64,000 nucleotides of DNA from Myxococcales bacterium (GCA_029861865.1 JAOTYL010000010.1:1-64000), one strand, 5' to 3'; shown: positions 10,124 to 19,213, counted from the first letter of the stretch. The notes: generated by a model not told the origin, from the letters alone. Made by a program: numbers and translations.

Positions 10124-10969
10124 ATGACCGAGATGAAACACATCCGAGTCGAACGACGAGGTCCCGTGGGCATCTTGACGATCGCCCGCCGCGAGCGACT
10201 GAACTCTCTCGATGTCGAGACGGCTCAAGACTTCAGGAAGGCCGGCCTCCGACTCGCGCGGGACAAAGAGGTCCGTTCAGTCTTGATCCGTGGCGAAGGC
10301 GGCGTGTTCTGTAGCGGCGCCGATCTCAAGTACATCCGCGACGGAGGGGACGACTCCGACCTCGGCTACCTGCAGCCAGGCACTCGCAAACCTAGAGAAG
10401 GCTACGGAGAGATCTTCAAACAGATCCTCGAATACATCCACAGCACGATCTCGGAGATTCGGCGCGCGCCAAAGCCGTTCATCGCTGCGGTCGATGGCCC
10501 TGCAGCGGCGGGGGGTTTCGGGATCGCCATGAGTTGCGACCTGGTCGTTGCGTCGGAGCGCGCGTGGTTCGAATGGGCCTACTTCAAGACGGGCCTGACC
10601 GGTGCGGAAAGCTCCACCTTCTTTTTGCCGCGTTTGCTGGGGCTGCGAAAGGCGCTCGAGCTCGTGTTGCTGAACCCGCGTCTGTCGGCTCGAGAGGCCC
10701 TGGAATGGGGCCTGATCAACCGCGTTTTCCCCGAAGATTCCTTCGACGAGAAAGCTCTCAAAATCGCTGCTCAGCTCGCCGAAGCCCCGACGTCCGCGGT
10801 CGGCGCAGCCAAGAACCTCCTCAACCAGGCGGCCGGGATGGACCGGCTCGACGTGCACCTCGACGCCGAACTGACCGAGCTCGCACGCATTGCCGATGGG
10901 CCGAACTTTGCCGAGGGCATCGCTGCGTTTTTCGAAAAGCGCGCACCACGTTTCGAAAGTGAGGTATGA
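10124..10969 (+). CDS. Enoyl-CoA hydratase/isomerase (crotonase) family protein embedded in the hyp operon
   Basis: GVFCSGADLKYI oxyanion-hole motif, VDGPAAAGGFGIAMSCDLVVAS, FFLPRLLGLRKALELVLLNPRLSAREALEWGLINRVFPED; starts 2 nt after the hypE stop. Confidence 0.93.
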   Translation: MTEMKHIRVERRGPVGILTIARRERLNSLDVETAQDFRKAGLRLARDKEVRSVLIRGEGGVFCSGADLKYIRDGGDDSDLGYLQPGTRKPREGYGEIFKQILEYIHSTISEIRRAPKPFIAAVDGPAAAGGFGIAMSCDLVVASERAWFEWAYFKTGLTGAESSTFFLPRLLGLRKALELVLLNPRLSAREALEWGLINRVFPEDSFDEKALKIAAQLAEAPTSAVGAAKNLLNQAAGMDRLDVHLDAELTELARIADGPNFAEGIAAFFEKRAPRFESEV

Positions 10970-10970
10970 C

Positions 10971-11318
10971 GTGCACGAGTACTCGATCGTCGGTTCCCTC
11001 ATCGACCGCGTGCAGCAAGAAGCAGTGCTTCACGGGAGCACGCGAGTGCATCGTCTCCACGTGAAGATCGGCGAGCTCGCCGGTGTCGAGCTCGATCTAC
11101 TGAAGACGGCGTTCGACACTTTTCGTGAGCGGACGATCTGTGAAGGCGCGGAGCTGGCAATCGACTCAGTTGCCGCGGTGTGGGCCTGTCCGAGTTGTGA
11201 CCGTGCCATCGCGAGAGGTGCCGTGTTGCGGTGCGATACCTGTGGACGTCCCGCACGGATGATTCACGGCGACGAGATCATCCTCGAACGAATCGAAATG
11301 GAGGCCCCCGATGTGTGA
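10971..11318 (+). CDS. hypA: Hydrogenase nickel-incorporation protein HypA (GTG start)
   Basis: MHEYSIVGSLID..., zinc ribbon CPSC...CDTC. Confidence 0.93.
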   Translation: MHEYSIVGSLIDRVQQEAVLHGSTRVHRLHVKIGELAGVELDLLKTAFDTFRERTICEGAELAIDSVAAVWACPSCDRAIARGAVLRCDTCGRPARMIHGDEIILERIEMEAPDV

Positions 11319-12081
11319 GACCTGTGGATGCGGCGACCCCGAGATCGTCCCGGTCGAGGTGCAGGAGCGGATCCTCTCCGACAACGACGCTCAGGCAGCT
11401 CATAACCGTCATCATTTCGGAGACTTAGCGGTTCTCGCGATCAATCTGATGGGCTCGCCCGGAGCGGGTAAGACGGCGGTTCTCGAGGCCACCGCCCGAG
11501 CAGCCGGAGGGAGGCTTCGTCTCAGAGCGGTGAGCGGCGACCTCGCAACCGATCGCGACGCCGACCGGTTGAACGCCGCAGGGATTCGGTCGACCACGAT
11601 CACCACTGGCTCGGCTTGCCACCTCGACGCGCGGCTGGTGCATCACGCCCTACATCACGCGCCGTGCTCGGATTGCGATGTGTTCTTCATCGAGAACGTA
11701 GGAAACCTCGTTTGCCCCGCGATCTATGATCTCGGCCAAGCTGCGAATGTCGTCGCGCTTTCGGTCACGGAGGGCGAAGATAAACCGTTGAAGTACCCGG
11801 TGATGTTTCAGAAGGCAGACCTCGTGTTGCTGACCAAGGTCGACTTGATTCCTCACTTGGACTTCGACGTCGACGCCGTCGAAGACGCCCTTTCGAGAGT
11901 CATGCCCGACGCAAAGCTCCTGAAGGTCTCTGCAAAGACGGGCGAAGGCATCGACGCATGGCTCGAGTGGCTTGAGGTCCGTCGGCCGGCGCGACGTTTG
12001 GACGCCAAATCGCTCGACCATCACGGGCACCACGATCACTCCCTTGAACACGGTCATGAGCACAGTCATGAGCACAACTAG
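11311..12081 (+). CDS. hypB: Hydrogenase nickel-incorporation GTPase HypB with C-terminal His-rich tail
   Basis: MCETCGCG N-terminus, GSPGAGKTAVLE P-loop, LTKVDL, tail DHHGHHDHSLEHGHEHSHEHN. Confidence 0.96.
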   Translation: MCETCGCGDPEIVPVEVQERILSDNDAQAAHNRHHFGDLAVLAINLMGSPGAGKTAVLEATARAAGGRLRLRAVSGDLATDRDADRLNAAGIRSTTITTGSACHLDARLVHHALHHAPCSDCDVFFIENVGNLVCPAIYDLGQAANVVALSVTEGEDKPLKYPVMFQKADLVLLTKVDLIPHLDFDVDAVEDALSRVMPDAKLLKVSAKTGEGIDAWLEWLEVRRPARRLDAKSLDHHGHHDHSLEHGHEHSHEHN

Positions 12082-12721
12082 CCTTTTTGCCACCCTCACG
12101 ATGGCCGCTATCACCGTGGGATCATTGCATTCTCTGGCGCCGGATCACTGGGTCCCCATCGCGGCCGTCGCGCGCGCGCGAAGCTGGTCGCGCGGCCGCA
12201 CGGCTCGGGTGGCCCTTCTTTGTGGTCTCGGCCATGTGACGATCTCGGTGCTCCTCGGCCTGCTGGCGTTGATGTTTGGAGCGCACTTGTTCGAGTCACT
12301 TGGCGAGAAGATGGAGTCGGTGGCAGGGCTTCTTCTGATCGGCTTCGGAGTGGCGTACGCAGTTTGGGGTTTTCGGCACTCGGTCGCTCACCGCCTGCAC
12401 GGTCATCACCACCATCACTACGATCACGTCCACGATGCATCGCGCGCGTCGACTTGGTCGTTGTTTTTGATCTACTGTGCAGACCCCTGCGTCGCGGTCA
12501 TTCCGATCTTGTTTGCGGCTGCTCCTCTCTCCAGCATCGAGGCAGCGTCGATCGTGGTCGCGTACGAAGCGGCGACGATTGGAACGATGGTCGCCCTGGT
12601 AGCGGTGGCCCATTCAGGCGCCCGTCTCTTCAAAGGCAAATGGCTCGAGCGTTACGGCGATAGCGCCGCCGGTGCCTTGATCGTCGCCACAGGCGTGATG
12701 GTCGCGGTGCTCGGCTGGTAA
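12056..12721 (+). CDS. Nickel/cobalt transporter-like (UreH/RcnA-type) membrane protein with His-rich loop
   Basis: TVGSLHSLAPDHWVPIA (HxxxxDH), HGHHHHHYDHVHD loop, about six TM segments, directly downstream of hypB. Confidence 0.8.
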   Translation: MSTVMSTTSLFATLTMAAITVGSLHSLAPDHWVPIAAVARARSWSRGRTARVALLCGLGHVTISVLLGLLALMFGAHLFESLGEKMESVAGLLLIGFGVAYAVWGFRHSVAHRLHGHHHHHYDHVHDASRASTWSLFLIYCADPCVAVIPILFAAAPLSSIEAASIVVAYEAATIGTMVALVAVAHSGARLFKGKWLERYGDSAAGALIVATGVMVAVLGW

Positions 12722-12756
12722 TTAACCCCTGTAAAAAGGGGACTGTCCCCTTTTTT
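12722..12756 (+). repeat. Dispersed palindrome TTAACCCC..AAAAAGGGGACTGTCCCCTTTTTT, copy 1
   Basis: Identical 13-mer core GGGGACTGTCCCC with A/T flanks, at the 3' end of the transporter gene. Confidence 0.9.
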
Positions 12757-12795
12757 CGAGCAAATCTGGGGCGGCTGGGTCTATAACCAGACGCT

Positions 12796-13626
12796 ATGCC
12801 GAAATTCAAGCCAGCCGGGCGGCGAGGATTCCTCACCGCTCTCCTCGTAGTGAGCCTCTCCGGATGCACCCAGGTCAATGCCGGAAACCTGGGCGTGGTG
12901 ACCAAATGGGGGGAGATCCAAACCGACCCTCTCCCAGAGGGCATCTACTTCCGGACACCGGTCAAAACCCAGATCATCAACATCTCCGCGCGCGTTCACA
13001 AGATCCTCGCGAGCTCCACCGCGTCGTCGAAAGACCTCCAGGTCGTCTCGACCCAGATCGCCCTCAACTACCGCCTCGACCCGCTCCAGATCGTCGAGAT
13101 CTTCCGAAACATCGGAACGCGGGTGGTCGTCGAGGGCACCATCATCGATCCCGCTCTGCAGGAGTCGGTCAAGAAGGCCACCGCGCAGTACACGGCCGAG
13201 CAGCTGATCACCAAGCGCCAGGAGGTCAAAGAGGCGATCGCGCTGAACATCACGGCTACCCTCGGAAAGAGCAAGATCGTGGTGACCGAGCTGTCGATCA
13301 CGGACTTCCAATTCGCCCCCGAATACCAGGCGGCGGTGGAAGCGAAGCAGGTCGCCGAACAGCGCGCGTTGACCGCGAGGAACGACCTGGCACGGATCAA
13401 AGTCGAGGCCGAGCAAGTGGAGGCGAAAGCCGAGGGCGACGCGCTGGCCATGCTGGCGAGGGCCGGGGCCGAAGCGAAAGCGCAAGAGCTCCTGAAGCGG
13501 ACGATCACGCCGGACATCGTCTACCTGAGGGCTGTCGAGAAGTGGGACGGAACCCAGCCCCTGGTCGTCGGGGAAGGCGGCGCGATCATCGATCTAGGTC
13601 AGATCAAGCGGGCTGCCGGGCGCTAA
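12796..13626 (+). CDS. SPFH/prohibitin (band 7) family lipoprotein
   Basis: LSGC lipobox, NLGVVTKWGEIQTDPLPEGIYFRTPVKT..., Ala/Glu/Lys-rich coiled coil. Confidence 0.85.
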   Translation: MPKFKPAGRRGFLTALLVVSLSGCTQVNAGNLGVVTKWGEIQTDPLPEGIYFRTPVKTQIINISARVHKILASSTASSKDLQVVSTQIALNYRLDPLQIVEIFRNIGTRVVVEGTIIDPALQESVKKATAQYTAEQLITKRQEVKEAIALNITATLGKSKIVVTELSITDFQFAPEYQAAVEAKQVAEQRALTARNDLARIKVEAEQVEAKAEGDALAMLARAGAEAKAQELLKRTITPDIVYLRAVEKWDGTQPLVVGEGGAIIDLGQIKRAAGR

Positions 13627-13655
13627 GGAGGCGCGGGGTCAGCTTTCAGCCGGGA

Positions 13656-14528
13656 TCAGCCGCCGAACCCAGCGATGAACGTCCCGTAAGCCCACGTCGC
13701 GGGGGCGGTGAACACCAGCGCATCGACGCGGTCTAGGAGACCCCCGTGGCCAGGAAGGATGCCGCCACTGTCCTTGACGCCGCTACTGCGTTTCAGCACC
13801 GACTCGAAGAGATCGCCACCCTGCCCCGCAACACCGCCGATCACGCCGAGCGCGATCGCATCGACCGCAGGCAACGCAGGCACGAAGAAGCTGATGACCA
13901 GCGCGCAGAAAACCGAGCCGGCTAGGCCAGCTCCGGCGCCCTCGAGGGTCTTTTTGGGAGAGATCCGCGGAGCGAGCTTGGTTTTCCCGAACTTGCGGCC
14001 GAAGAAATACGCCGAGGTGTCGCTTCCCCAGGCTAGGGCGAACGCGAGTAGGACCCACGCGCCCGTCGGCGGGAAGTCACGCACCAAGTCCACAGTTGCG
14101 AGCGTCCCGCCAACGTACACGGGTGTCGCGAGCGACCAGCCGATGTGAACGCTCGCGTTGTGAAGCGGGTCTTCGCGCAGCAGTGCGAGCAACATCGTTG
14201 CGAGAATCAAGAGCAGCACCACGCCATACACCTGTTCGACCGAATCGAGAAAGATCAACGAAGACGCGAATGCCACGGAAGAGATCGATCCCCAAAGGCA
14301 GAGGCTGCGCGAAGACGGGACCTTCATCGCCATCACCTCGTAACCGCCTACCGCGATCGCCGCCAAGATGAACACGTGCCAGACCCAACGCCACCACGGC
14401 AAGTCGGCCGGATCCCAAAACATCATGAACAAGATCAGCGGGATCAGCGGAACGACGGTGGCGACACGAAGGGCAGTGCCCGAGAGTCGCTTGCGCATCG
14501 GCAGGTCTTCTTCGACGGTTTCGGTCAC
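13656..14528 (-). CDS. cdsA: Phosphatidate cytidylyltransferase
   Basis: SDTSAYFFGRKFGKTKLAPRISPKKTLEGAGAG ... KDSGGILPGHGGLLDRVDA signature. Confidence 0.95.
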   Translation of the reverse strand: MTETVEEDLPMRKRLSGTALRVATVVPLIPLILFMMFWDPADLPWWRWVWHVFILAAIAVGGYEVMAMKVPSSRSLCLWGSISSVAFASSLIFLDSVEQVYGVVLLLILATMLLALLREDPLHNASVHIGWSLATPVYVGGTLATVDLVRDFPPTGAWVLLAFALAWGSDTSAYFFGRKFGKTKLAPRISPKKTLEGAGAGLAGSVFCALVISFFVPALPAVDAIALGVIGGVAGQGGDLFESVLKRSSGVKDSGGILPGHGGLLDRVDALVFTAPATWAYGTFIAGFGG

Positions 14529-15301
14529 ACCGCGCTCTCTAGGCTGCTCTGCGGTAAGGGAGCGTCGACCGCCTCACAGTCGTCGGGTATGAGACCGAAA
14601 CGCCGTTCGCGTTTCTGATAGCAACCCACGGCATCATACAGCGAATTCGCGCCAAAATCGGGCCAGAGCTCGTCGGTGAAGTGAAGCTCCGCATAGGCCG
14701 CACCCCAAGGCAAGAAGTTGCTCATCCGCTGCTCGCCGCCGGTGCGGATCAGCAAGTCGACGGGACCGACCTTCATCGATGCCAGTTCATCCTCGAGCGT
14801 AACGCTGTCGATTGTTTTTGGGTCGAGCGTTCCGTTTGCAACGCGATCGGCAAGCGTGCGGACTGCGTCGACCATTTCTTCACGGCCTCCGTACGAGAGT
14901 GCAAGCGTCAGCGTCATGCCATCGTATTGCTCGGTATCCGCCATCAACGCCCGCAGCCGTGCACGCGCACGTGTCGGCAATTTATGAAGACGTCCGATCG
15001 CAGACAAACGGATCTCATTGTCGACCAGCTCGTCGCGTTCGGAGACCAAGTGCTCGCACAAGAGATCGACGAGGGCGTCGACTTCGTCCTGTGGGCGATC
15101 CCAGTTTTGCTCGCTGAACGCGTAAAGTGTCAACGCGGGAATGCCGAGTCGCCTCGCGGCCCGCATGACATCGCGCACCGCATCCGCACCACGCGCATGC
15201 CCCGCCGTGCGCGGTTGCCCCCGCGCTTGTGCCCAACGCCCGTTGCCGTCCATGATGATCGCGACATGCTGCGGGAGTCGGCTGACGTCGACCAAGCCCA
15301 T
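14525..15301 (-). CDS. uppS: Isoprenyl (undecaprenyl diphosphate) synthase
   Basis: HVAIIMDGNGRWA..., LTLYAFSEQNWDRP, DLLIRTGGEQRMSNFLPWGAAYAEL. Confidence 0.96.
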   Translation of the reverse strand: MGLVDVSRLPQHVAIIMDGNGRWAQARGQPRTAGHARGADAVRDVMRAARRLGIPALTLYAFSEQNWDRPQDEVDALVDLLCEHLVSERDELVDNEIRLSAIGRLHKLPTRARARLRALMADTEQYDGMTLTLALSYGGREEMVDAVRTLADRVANGTLDPKTIDSVTLEDELASMKVGPVDLLIRTGGEQRMSNFLPWGAAYAELHFTDELWPDFGANSLYDAVGCYQKRERRFGLIPDDCEAVDAPLPQSSLESAV

Positions 15302-15495
15302 GGCGAGCGAGTATCATGGGCCTCACGGCCCAGCAAGAAGGGCGCTCTTCCTCGATCGGCCCGTCGCGAAAATGGCATGGTTAGACCTAGAAAATGACAA
15401 GATTGGCATGAAAAGTGGAAAGAAAGAGCCCGGTACGCGCACTTGGGCGTGTGCTTCAATTGAAACCCGAAGCTTGATGGTTATTCTGGCTCGTC

Positions 15496-16491
15496 ATGGC
15501 TGACCGCGATTTCTACAAGATCCTGGGCGTATCGCGGAATGCGAGCTCCGAGGAGATCAAGAAGGCCTATCGCAAGCTTGCGAAAGAGCTGCACCCTGAT
15601 CGCAACCCGGACAACAAAGAGGCTGAGGAGCGCTTCAAAGACGTCTCAGGAGCTTATGACGTTCTCTCAGACGAGAAGAAGAAGAAGCTCTACGACGAGT
15701 TTGGAGAGGTGGGCCTTCGCGAGGGCTTCGACCCCGAGGCCTATCATGCTGCGACGCAGGGGGTGGGCGGTTTTGGAGGCGGCGGGTTCGGCGGAACGGG
15801 TGGTTTCGACTTCAGCGAAATCTTCGGCGGCGGCGTCCGGGGCGGCGGAGCCCGAGGTGGTGGCGTCCCAGGCGGCGGTCCGTTTCGGGTCAACCTCGAG
15901 GACCTTTTCGGCGGGGCATCTGGAGCTTATGTGCGGGCGCCGCGGCCCGGCGCAGATCTCGCCTCCGAGGTCACGATCGACTTCCGGGATGCGGTGATCG
16001 GGTGCACGAAAGAGCTCAGCCTCCGGTCGTCCGAGGGCGGGGAACGAACGCTCAAGGTCCGAATCCCAGCTGGGGTCAAGAACGATGGCAAGATCCGCCT
16101 CCGGGGGCAGGGCGGCCTCGGGACCAACGGCGGCCCTGCAGGTGACCTAGTGCTGAAGGTGAAGGTTCGAAAGCACCCATTTTTCTCGATGCGGGGGAGG
16201 CAGCTTCACGTTCGAGTGCCGGTCACGCCGCTCGAGGCCTACGCTGGCGCCAAAGTGAGCGTGCCGACGCCGATCGGAAGCGTGACGCTTGCGATCCCGC
16301 CGGGCTCTCAAAACGGTGCGAAGCTGAGGATTCGAGGAAAGGGGATCGAAGCCAAGGGGAAACCGCGTGGCGACCTGATCGCCCACCTCGAGATCAGACT
16401 TCCCAAAGGGCGATCCGGCGAGGTCGAGAAGGCGCTGGAGACCGTACAAGAGGCGTTCGATACCGATCCGCGCGCAGAGTTGGTGCTCTGA
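15496..16491 (+). CDS. DnaJ C-terminal domain chaperone, CbpA-like (no zinc finger)
   Basis: [35 protein letters not shown]-rich linker, no CxxCxGxG repeats. Confidence 0.92.
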   Translation: MADRDFYKILGVSRNASSEEIKKAYRKLAKELHPDRNPDNKEAEERFKDVSGAYDVLSDEKKKKLYDEFGEVGLREGFDPEAYHAATQGVGGFGGGGFGGTGGFDFSEIFGGGVRGGGARGGGVPGGGPFRVNLEDLFGGASGAYVRAPRPGADLASEVTIDFRDAVIGCTKELSLRSSEGGERTLKVRIPAGVKNDGKIRLRGQGGLGTNGGPAGDLVLKVKVRKHPFFSMRGRQLHVRVPVTPLEAYAGAKVSVPTPIGSVTLAIPPGSQNGAKLRIRGKGIEAKGKPRGDLIAHLEIRLPKGRSGEVEKALETVQEAFDTDPRAELVL

Positions 16492-16512
16492 GGCTCCGGA
16501 CGCTCCCGGATT

Positions 16513-16540
16513 GTTTCACGTGCAACGTTGCACGTGGAAC
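16513..16540. promoter_or_regulatory. 28-bp palindrome made of two abutting parS-like 14-mers
   Basis: GTTTCACGTGCAAC immediately followed by GTTGCACGTGGAAC; each one mismatch from GTTTCACGTGAAAC or GTTCCACGTGGAAC. Confidence 0.55.
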
Positions 16541-16592
16541 GCCGGTCGAAGACGCGGTTTGACCCCCCATTGCCGCTGGGCTTAGATCCGGC

Positions 16593-17750
16593 GTGGCGCG
16601 GTTCCGGGAACAGATCAGGGCGAGCCTCCGAGAGCTCGAGGAGGCGGGCCTCCTTCGCCGTCCCTTGGGAATCGAGGGTCCGCAGGGGCCAGAGATCCAA
16701 ATCGACGGTCGGGCCGTGCTCTGTTTCTGCTCGAACAACTACCTCGGCCTGGCCGACCATCCGGACCTACTGGCAGCGGCTGACCAACGCGAGGGATACG
16801 GCGCTGGCGCCTCCCGGCTGATCACGGGAACGATGAGCGCCCACCAAGAAGCGGAAAGAGCGCTCGCCGATTTCGTATCCGCGCCCGCGGCGGCCCTCTT
16901 CTCCAACGGGTACGCCGCCAACCTGGGAACGATCCAGGCCCTGGTCCGCGAAGGCGATGCGGTCTTCAGCGACGCCCTCAACCACGCAAGCCTGATCGAC
17001 GGCTGCCGCCTCTCGCGCGCGTCGATCCATGTCTATCGGCACAGGGACATGGAGGATCTCGAATCGCTGTTGCTCACCCATCGTGCCCGGGCAGACCGAG
17101 CTTTGATCGTCACCGATTCCCTCTTCTCAATGGATGGGGTCGCGGCACCGCTTCGCGACCTTGCCGGGCTCGCACGCTCGCACGATGCTGGACTTCTCGT
17201 GGACGAAGCCCACGCTCTCGGGGTCTTCGGCCCGGACGGCAGTGGTCTATGCGCAGCCGCAAAGGTCGTGCCCGATGTGCTGATCGGCACACTCGGAAAA
17301 GCGTTCGGTGGCGCTGGCGCTTTCCTCGCTGCCACCGAAGAGATCGTCTCGCTCGTGCAGAACCGTGCAAGAAGCTATGTCTACTCGACAGCTCCACCAC
17401 CATCGATGGCACGGGCTGCGCTTGCGGCGCTCTCCCTCGTTCGGCGCGCCTCCGACGCGCGGGCGACCCTCCTTCGGCACGCCGCCAGACTGCGCACCGG
17501 CCTTCGCGATCTCGGGTACGAAGTTCCACTCGGCGAGAGCCAAATACTTCCGGTGATGATCGGCGACAACGATCGTACAATGCGTTTGTCTGCGAGACTT
17601 CTCGAACAAGGGGTTTTCGTGCAAGGAATAAGACCACCGACGGTTCCTCGAGGCACAGCGCGTCTTCGGCTTACCCCGATGGCGACACATCGGCCGGATC
17701 AAATCGACCAAGCGATCGCGGCGTTCGCGAGGTTGGCGCCAAGCGACTAG
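16593..17750 (+). CDS. bioF: 8-amino-7-oxononanoate synthase family (AONS/BioF)
   Basis: CSNNYLGLADHPDL, GASRLITGTMSAHQEAE, DEAHALGVFGPDGSG, GTLGKAFGGAGAF; followed by bioD. Confidence 0.92.
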   Translation: MARFREQIRASLRELEEAGLLRRPLGIEGPQGPEIQIDGRAVLCFCSNNYLGLADHPDLLAAADQREGYGAGASRLITGTMSAHQEAERALADFVSAPAAALFSNGYAANLGTIQALVREGDAVFSDALNHASLIDGCRLSRASIHVYRHRDMEDLESLLLTHRARADRALIVTDSLFSMDGVAAPLRDLAGLARSHDAGLLVDEAHALGVFGPDGSGLCAAAKVVPDVLIGTLGKAFGGAGAFLAATEEIVSLVQNRARSYVYSTAPPPSMARAALAALSLVRRASDARATLLRHAARLRTGLRDLGYEVPLGESQILPVMIGDNDRTMRLSARLLEQGVFVQGIRPPTVPRGTARLRLTPMATHRPDQIDQAIAAFARLAPSD

Positions 17751-17762
17751 GAGGCGAACGAG

Positions 17763-18437
17763 ATGCAGGGCACGTTCATCACAGCAACCGGCACGGGAGT
17801 CGGCAAGACGTGGCTCGCATGCGCGCTTGCAACCGCCTGTGTCCAACGCGGAAAGCGGGTGGCCGCCATGAAGCCGATCGAGACAGGGTGCGATCCAGAG
17901 CCCCGAGACGCGATCGCACTCGCGCAAGCTTGCGGCAACGATTCGCTCGCGAATGCCTCGGGCTTTTATCGCGCCAAAGATGCCCTTGCGCCCTACGCCA
18001 TTGAGAGGCGCGGCGGCCCCAAGGTGGGTTCGCTGCGCGCGCTCGCAAAACGAATTCGCGAGCTTGGCAAAGAGGCAGACTATTCGATCGTCGAAGGGAT
18101 TGGTGGCGTGTTGGTTCCCATCGATCGAGAGCACACGATCGCGGATCTCGGCGCGCTCCTCGACCTCCAGACAGTCGTGGTCGCACGCAACGATCTCGGT
18201 GTGCTCTCGTATACGCTCACCGCGATGGAAGCATTGCGTCGACGAAAGATCTCGGTGCGAGCGATCGTTCTCAATCACGTCGAACGGAGCAGCAGACAAG
18301 ACCTGAGTCGCCTCTCGAATCGAGAAGTTCTCGCCGACTACTTTCCCCGCATTCCGGTGCTGCGGGTGCCTCGGGTACAGAGCGAGAATGACCTCGTGGA
18401 TGCGGCCGTCGAGCTATACAACACCCTGAAGATCTAA
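17763..18437 (+). CDS. bioD: ATP-dependent dethiobiotin synthetase
   Basis: MQGTFITATGTGVGKTWLACAL, KPIETGC, VEGIGGVLVPI. Confidence 0.95.
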   Translation: MQGTFITATGTGVGKTWLACALATACVQRGKRVAAMKPIETGCDPEPRDAIALAQACGNDSLANASGFYRAKDALAPYAIERRGGPKVGSLRALAKRIRELGKEADYSIVEGIGGVLVPIDREHTIADLGALLDLQTVVVARNDLGVLSYTLTAMEALRRRKISVRAIVLNHVERSSRQDLSRLSNREVLADYFPRIPVLRVPRVQSENDLVDAAVELYNTLKI

Positions 18438-18469
18438 GCGTTCTTTCGCGTAGCTAAAATGATACGCAC

Positions 18470-19213
18470 CTAGAACTTTCCTGATACCTCGATGCCGGTC
18501 GGGGTGATCGTCCAGGCGGTTTCGCGGTTCTTCTTCGTGCGCTTATAACTCACCGCAAACCAAGTTGCGCTTCCTGCGAGAGCGGCGATGCCGAGACCGC
18601 CGTATACCCACGTCCACGCCGTCGCGGAGTGTTGGGTAACGCAAATGCCGCCAACTTCTTCTTTGCACGAGCCATCGCGCGCGAGCCCGACCGCCATCGC
18701 TGCAACTCCTGCTCCGCCTATCGCCGCGAGCGCCGAGCCACCCCCGATCGTCGATGCCGGAAGCGTCGCGCCGTCCGGTTGCTTGGCAGTCGAACCTGAT
18801 GCTTCGTATCGAACTGTGGCGTGGACGAGCGCACGTTCGGTAGCCTCGCGCTCTTCGATCGATGCACGAAGCGCGTCGATTCGTTCGCGCACCTCGACTT
18901 CGCGTTCAGGCGTTTCGCTCGCCTCGAGATACTCCTCGAACGCCTCGAGCGCTTCGTCTTCTCGTTGTAGCCGGTCGGCCGCGACGCCGATGTTGTATTG
19001 AAGCTCCGAACGTTGGCTCAGCCGATACGCGTGTCGGAAGTACACGAGCGCGCGCTCGTAGTCCGCGTCCTCGAACGCAACGCGTCCCTTTTCGAAGTAG
19101 TCACGCGCGGTGGCGTCGTCCTGCGGTTCTTGCGCGCTCGTCGCGGCGCCGCACAACGACACGATTAGCGCGAGCACCACACCACAGGCTCTAGAACGCT
19201 CCCCCATACGCAT
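18470..19213 (-). CDS. TPR-type secreted hypothetical protein
   Basis: Signal peptide MRMGERSRACGVVLALIVSLCGA; tetratricopeptide-like ARDYFEKGRVAFEDADYERALVYFRHAYRLSQRSELQYNIG; C-terminal TM. Confidence 0.7.
   Translation of the reverse strand: MRMGERSRACGVVLALIVSLCGAATSAQEPQDDATARDYFEKGRVAFEDADYERALVYFRHAYRLSQRSELQYNIGVAADRLQREDEALEAFEEYLEASETPEREVEVRERIDALRASIEEREATERALVHATVRYEASGSTAKQPDGATLPASTIGGGSALAAIGGAGVAAMAVGLARDGSCKEEVGGICVTQHSATAWTWVYGGLGIAALAGSATWFAVSYKRTKKNRETAWTITPTGIEVSGKF

Noticed and set aside
12388-12440. CATCAC-rich stretch considered as a simple repeat
   Set aside because: Encodes the His-rich loop of the transporter; no further tandem structure.
15760-15900. GGC-rich low-complexity stretch considered as a repeat element
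   Set aside because: Normal Gly-rich linker of a DnaJ-family protein.
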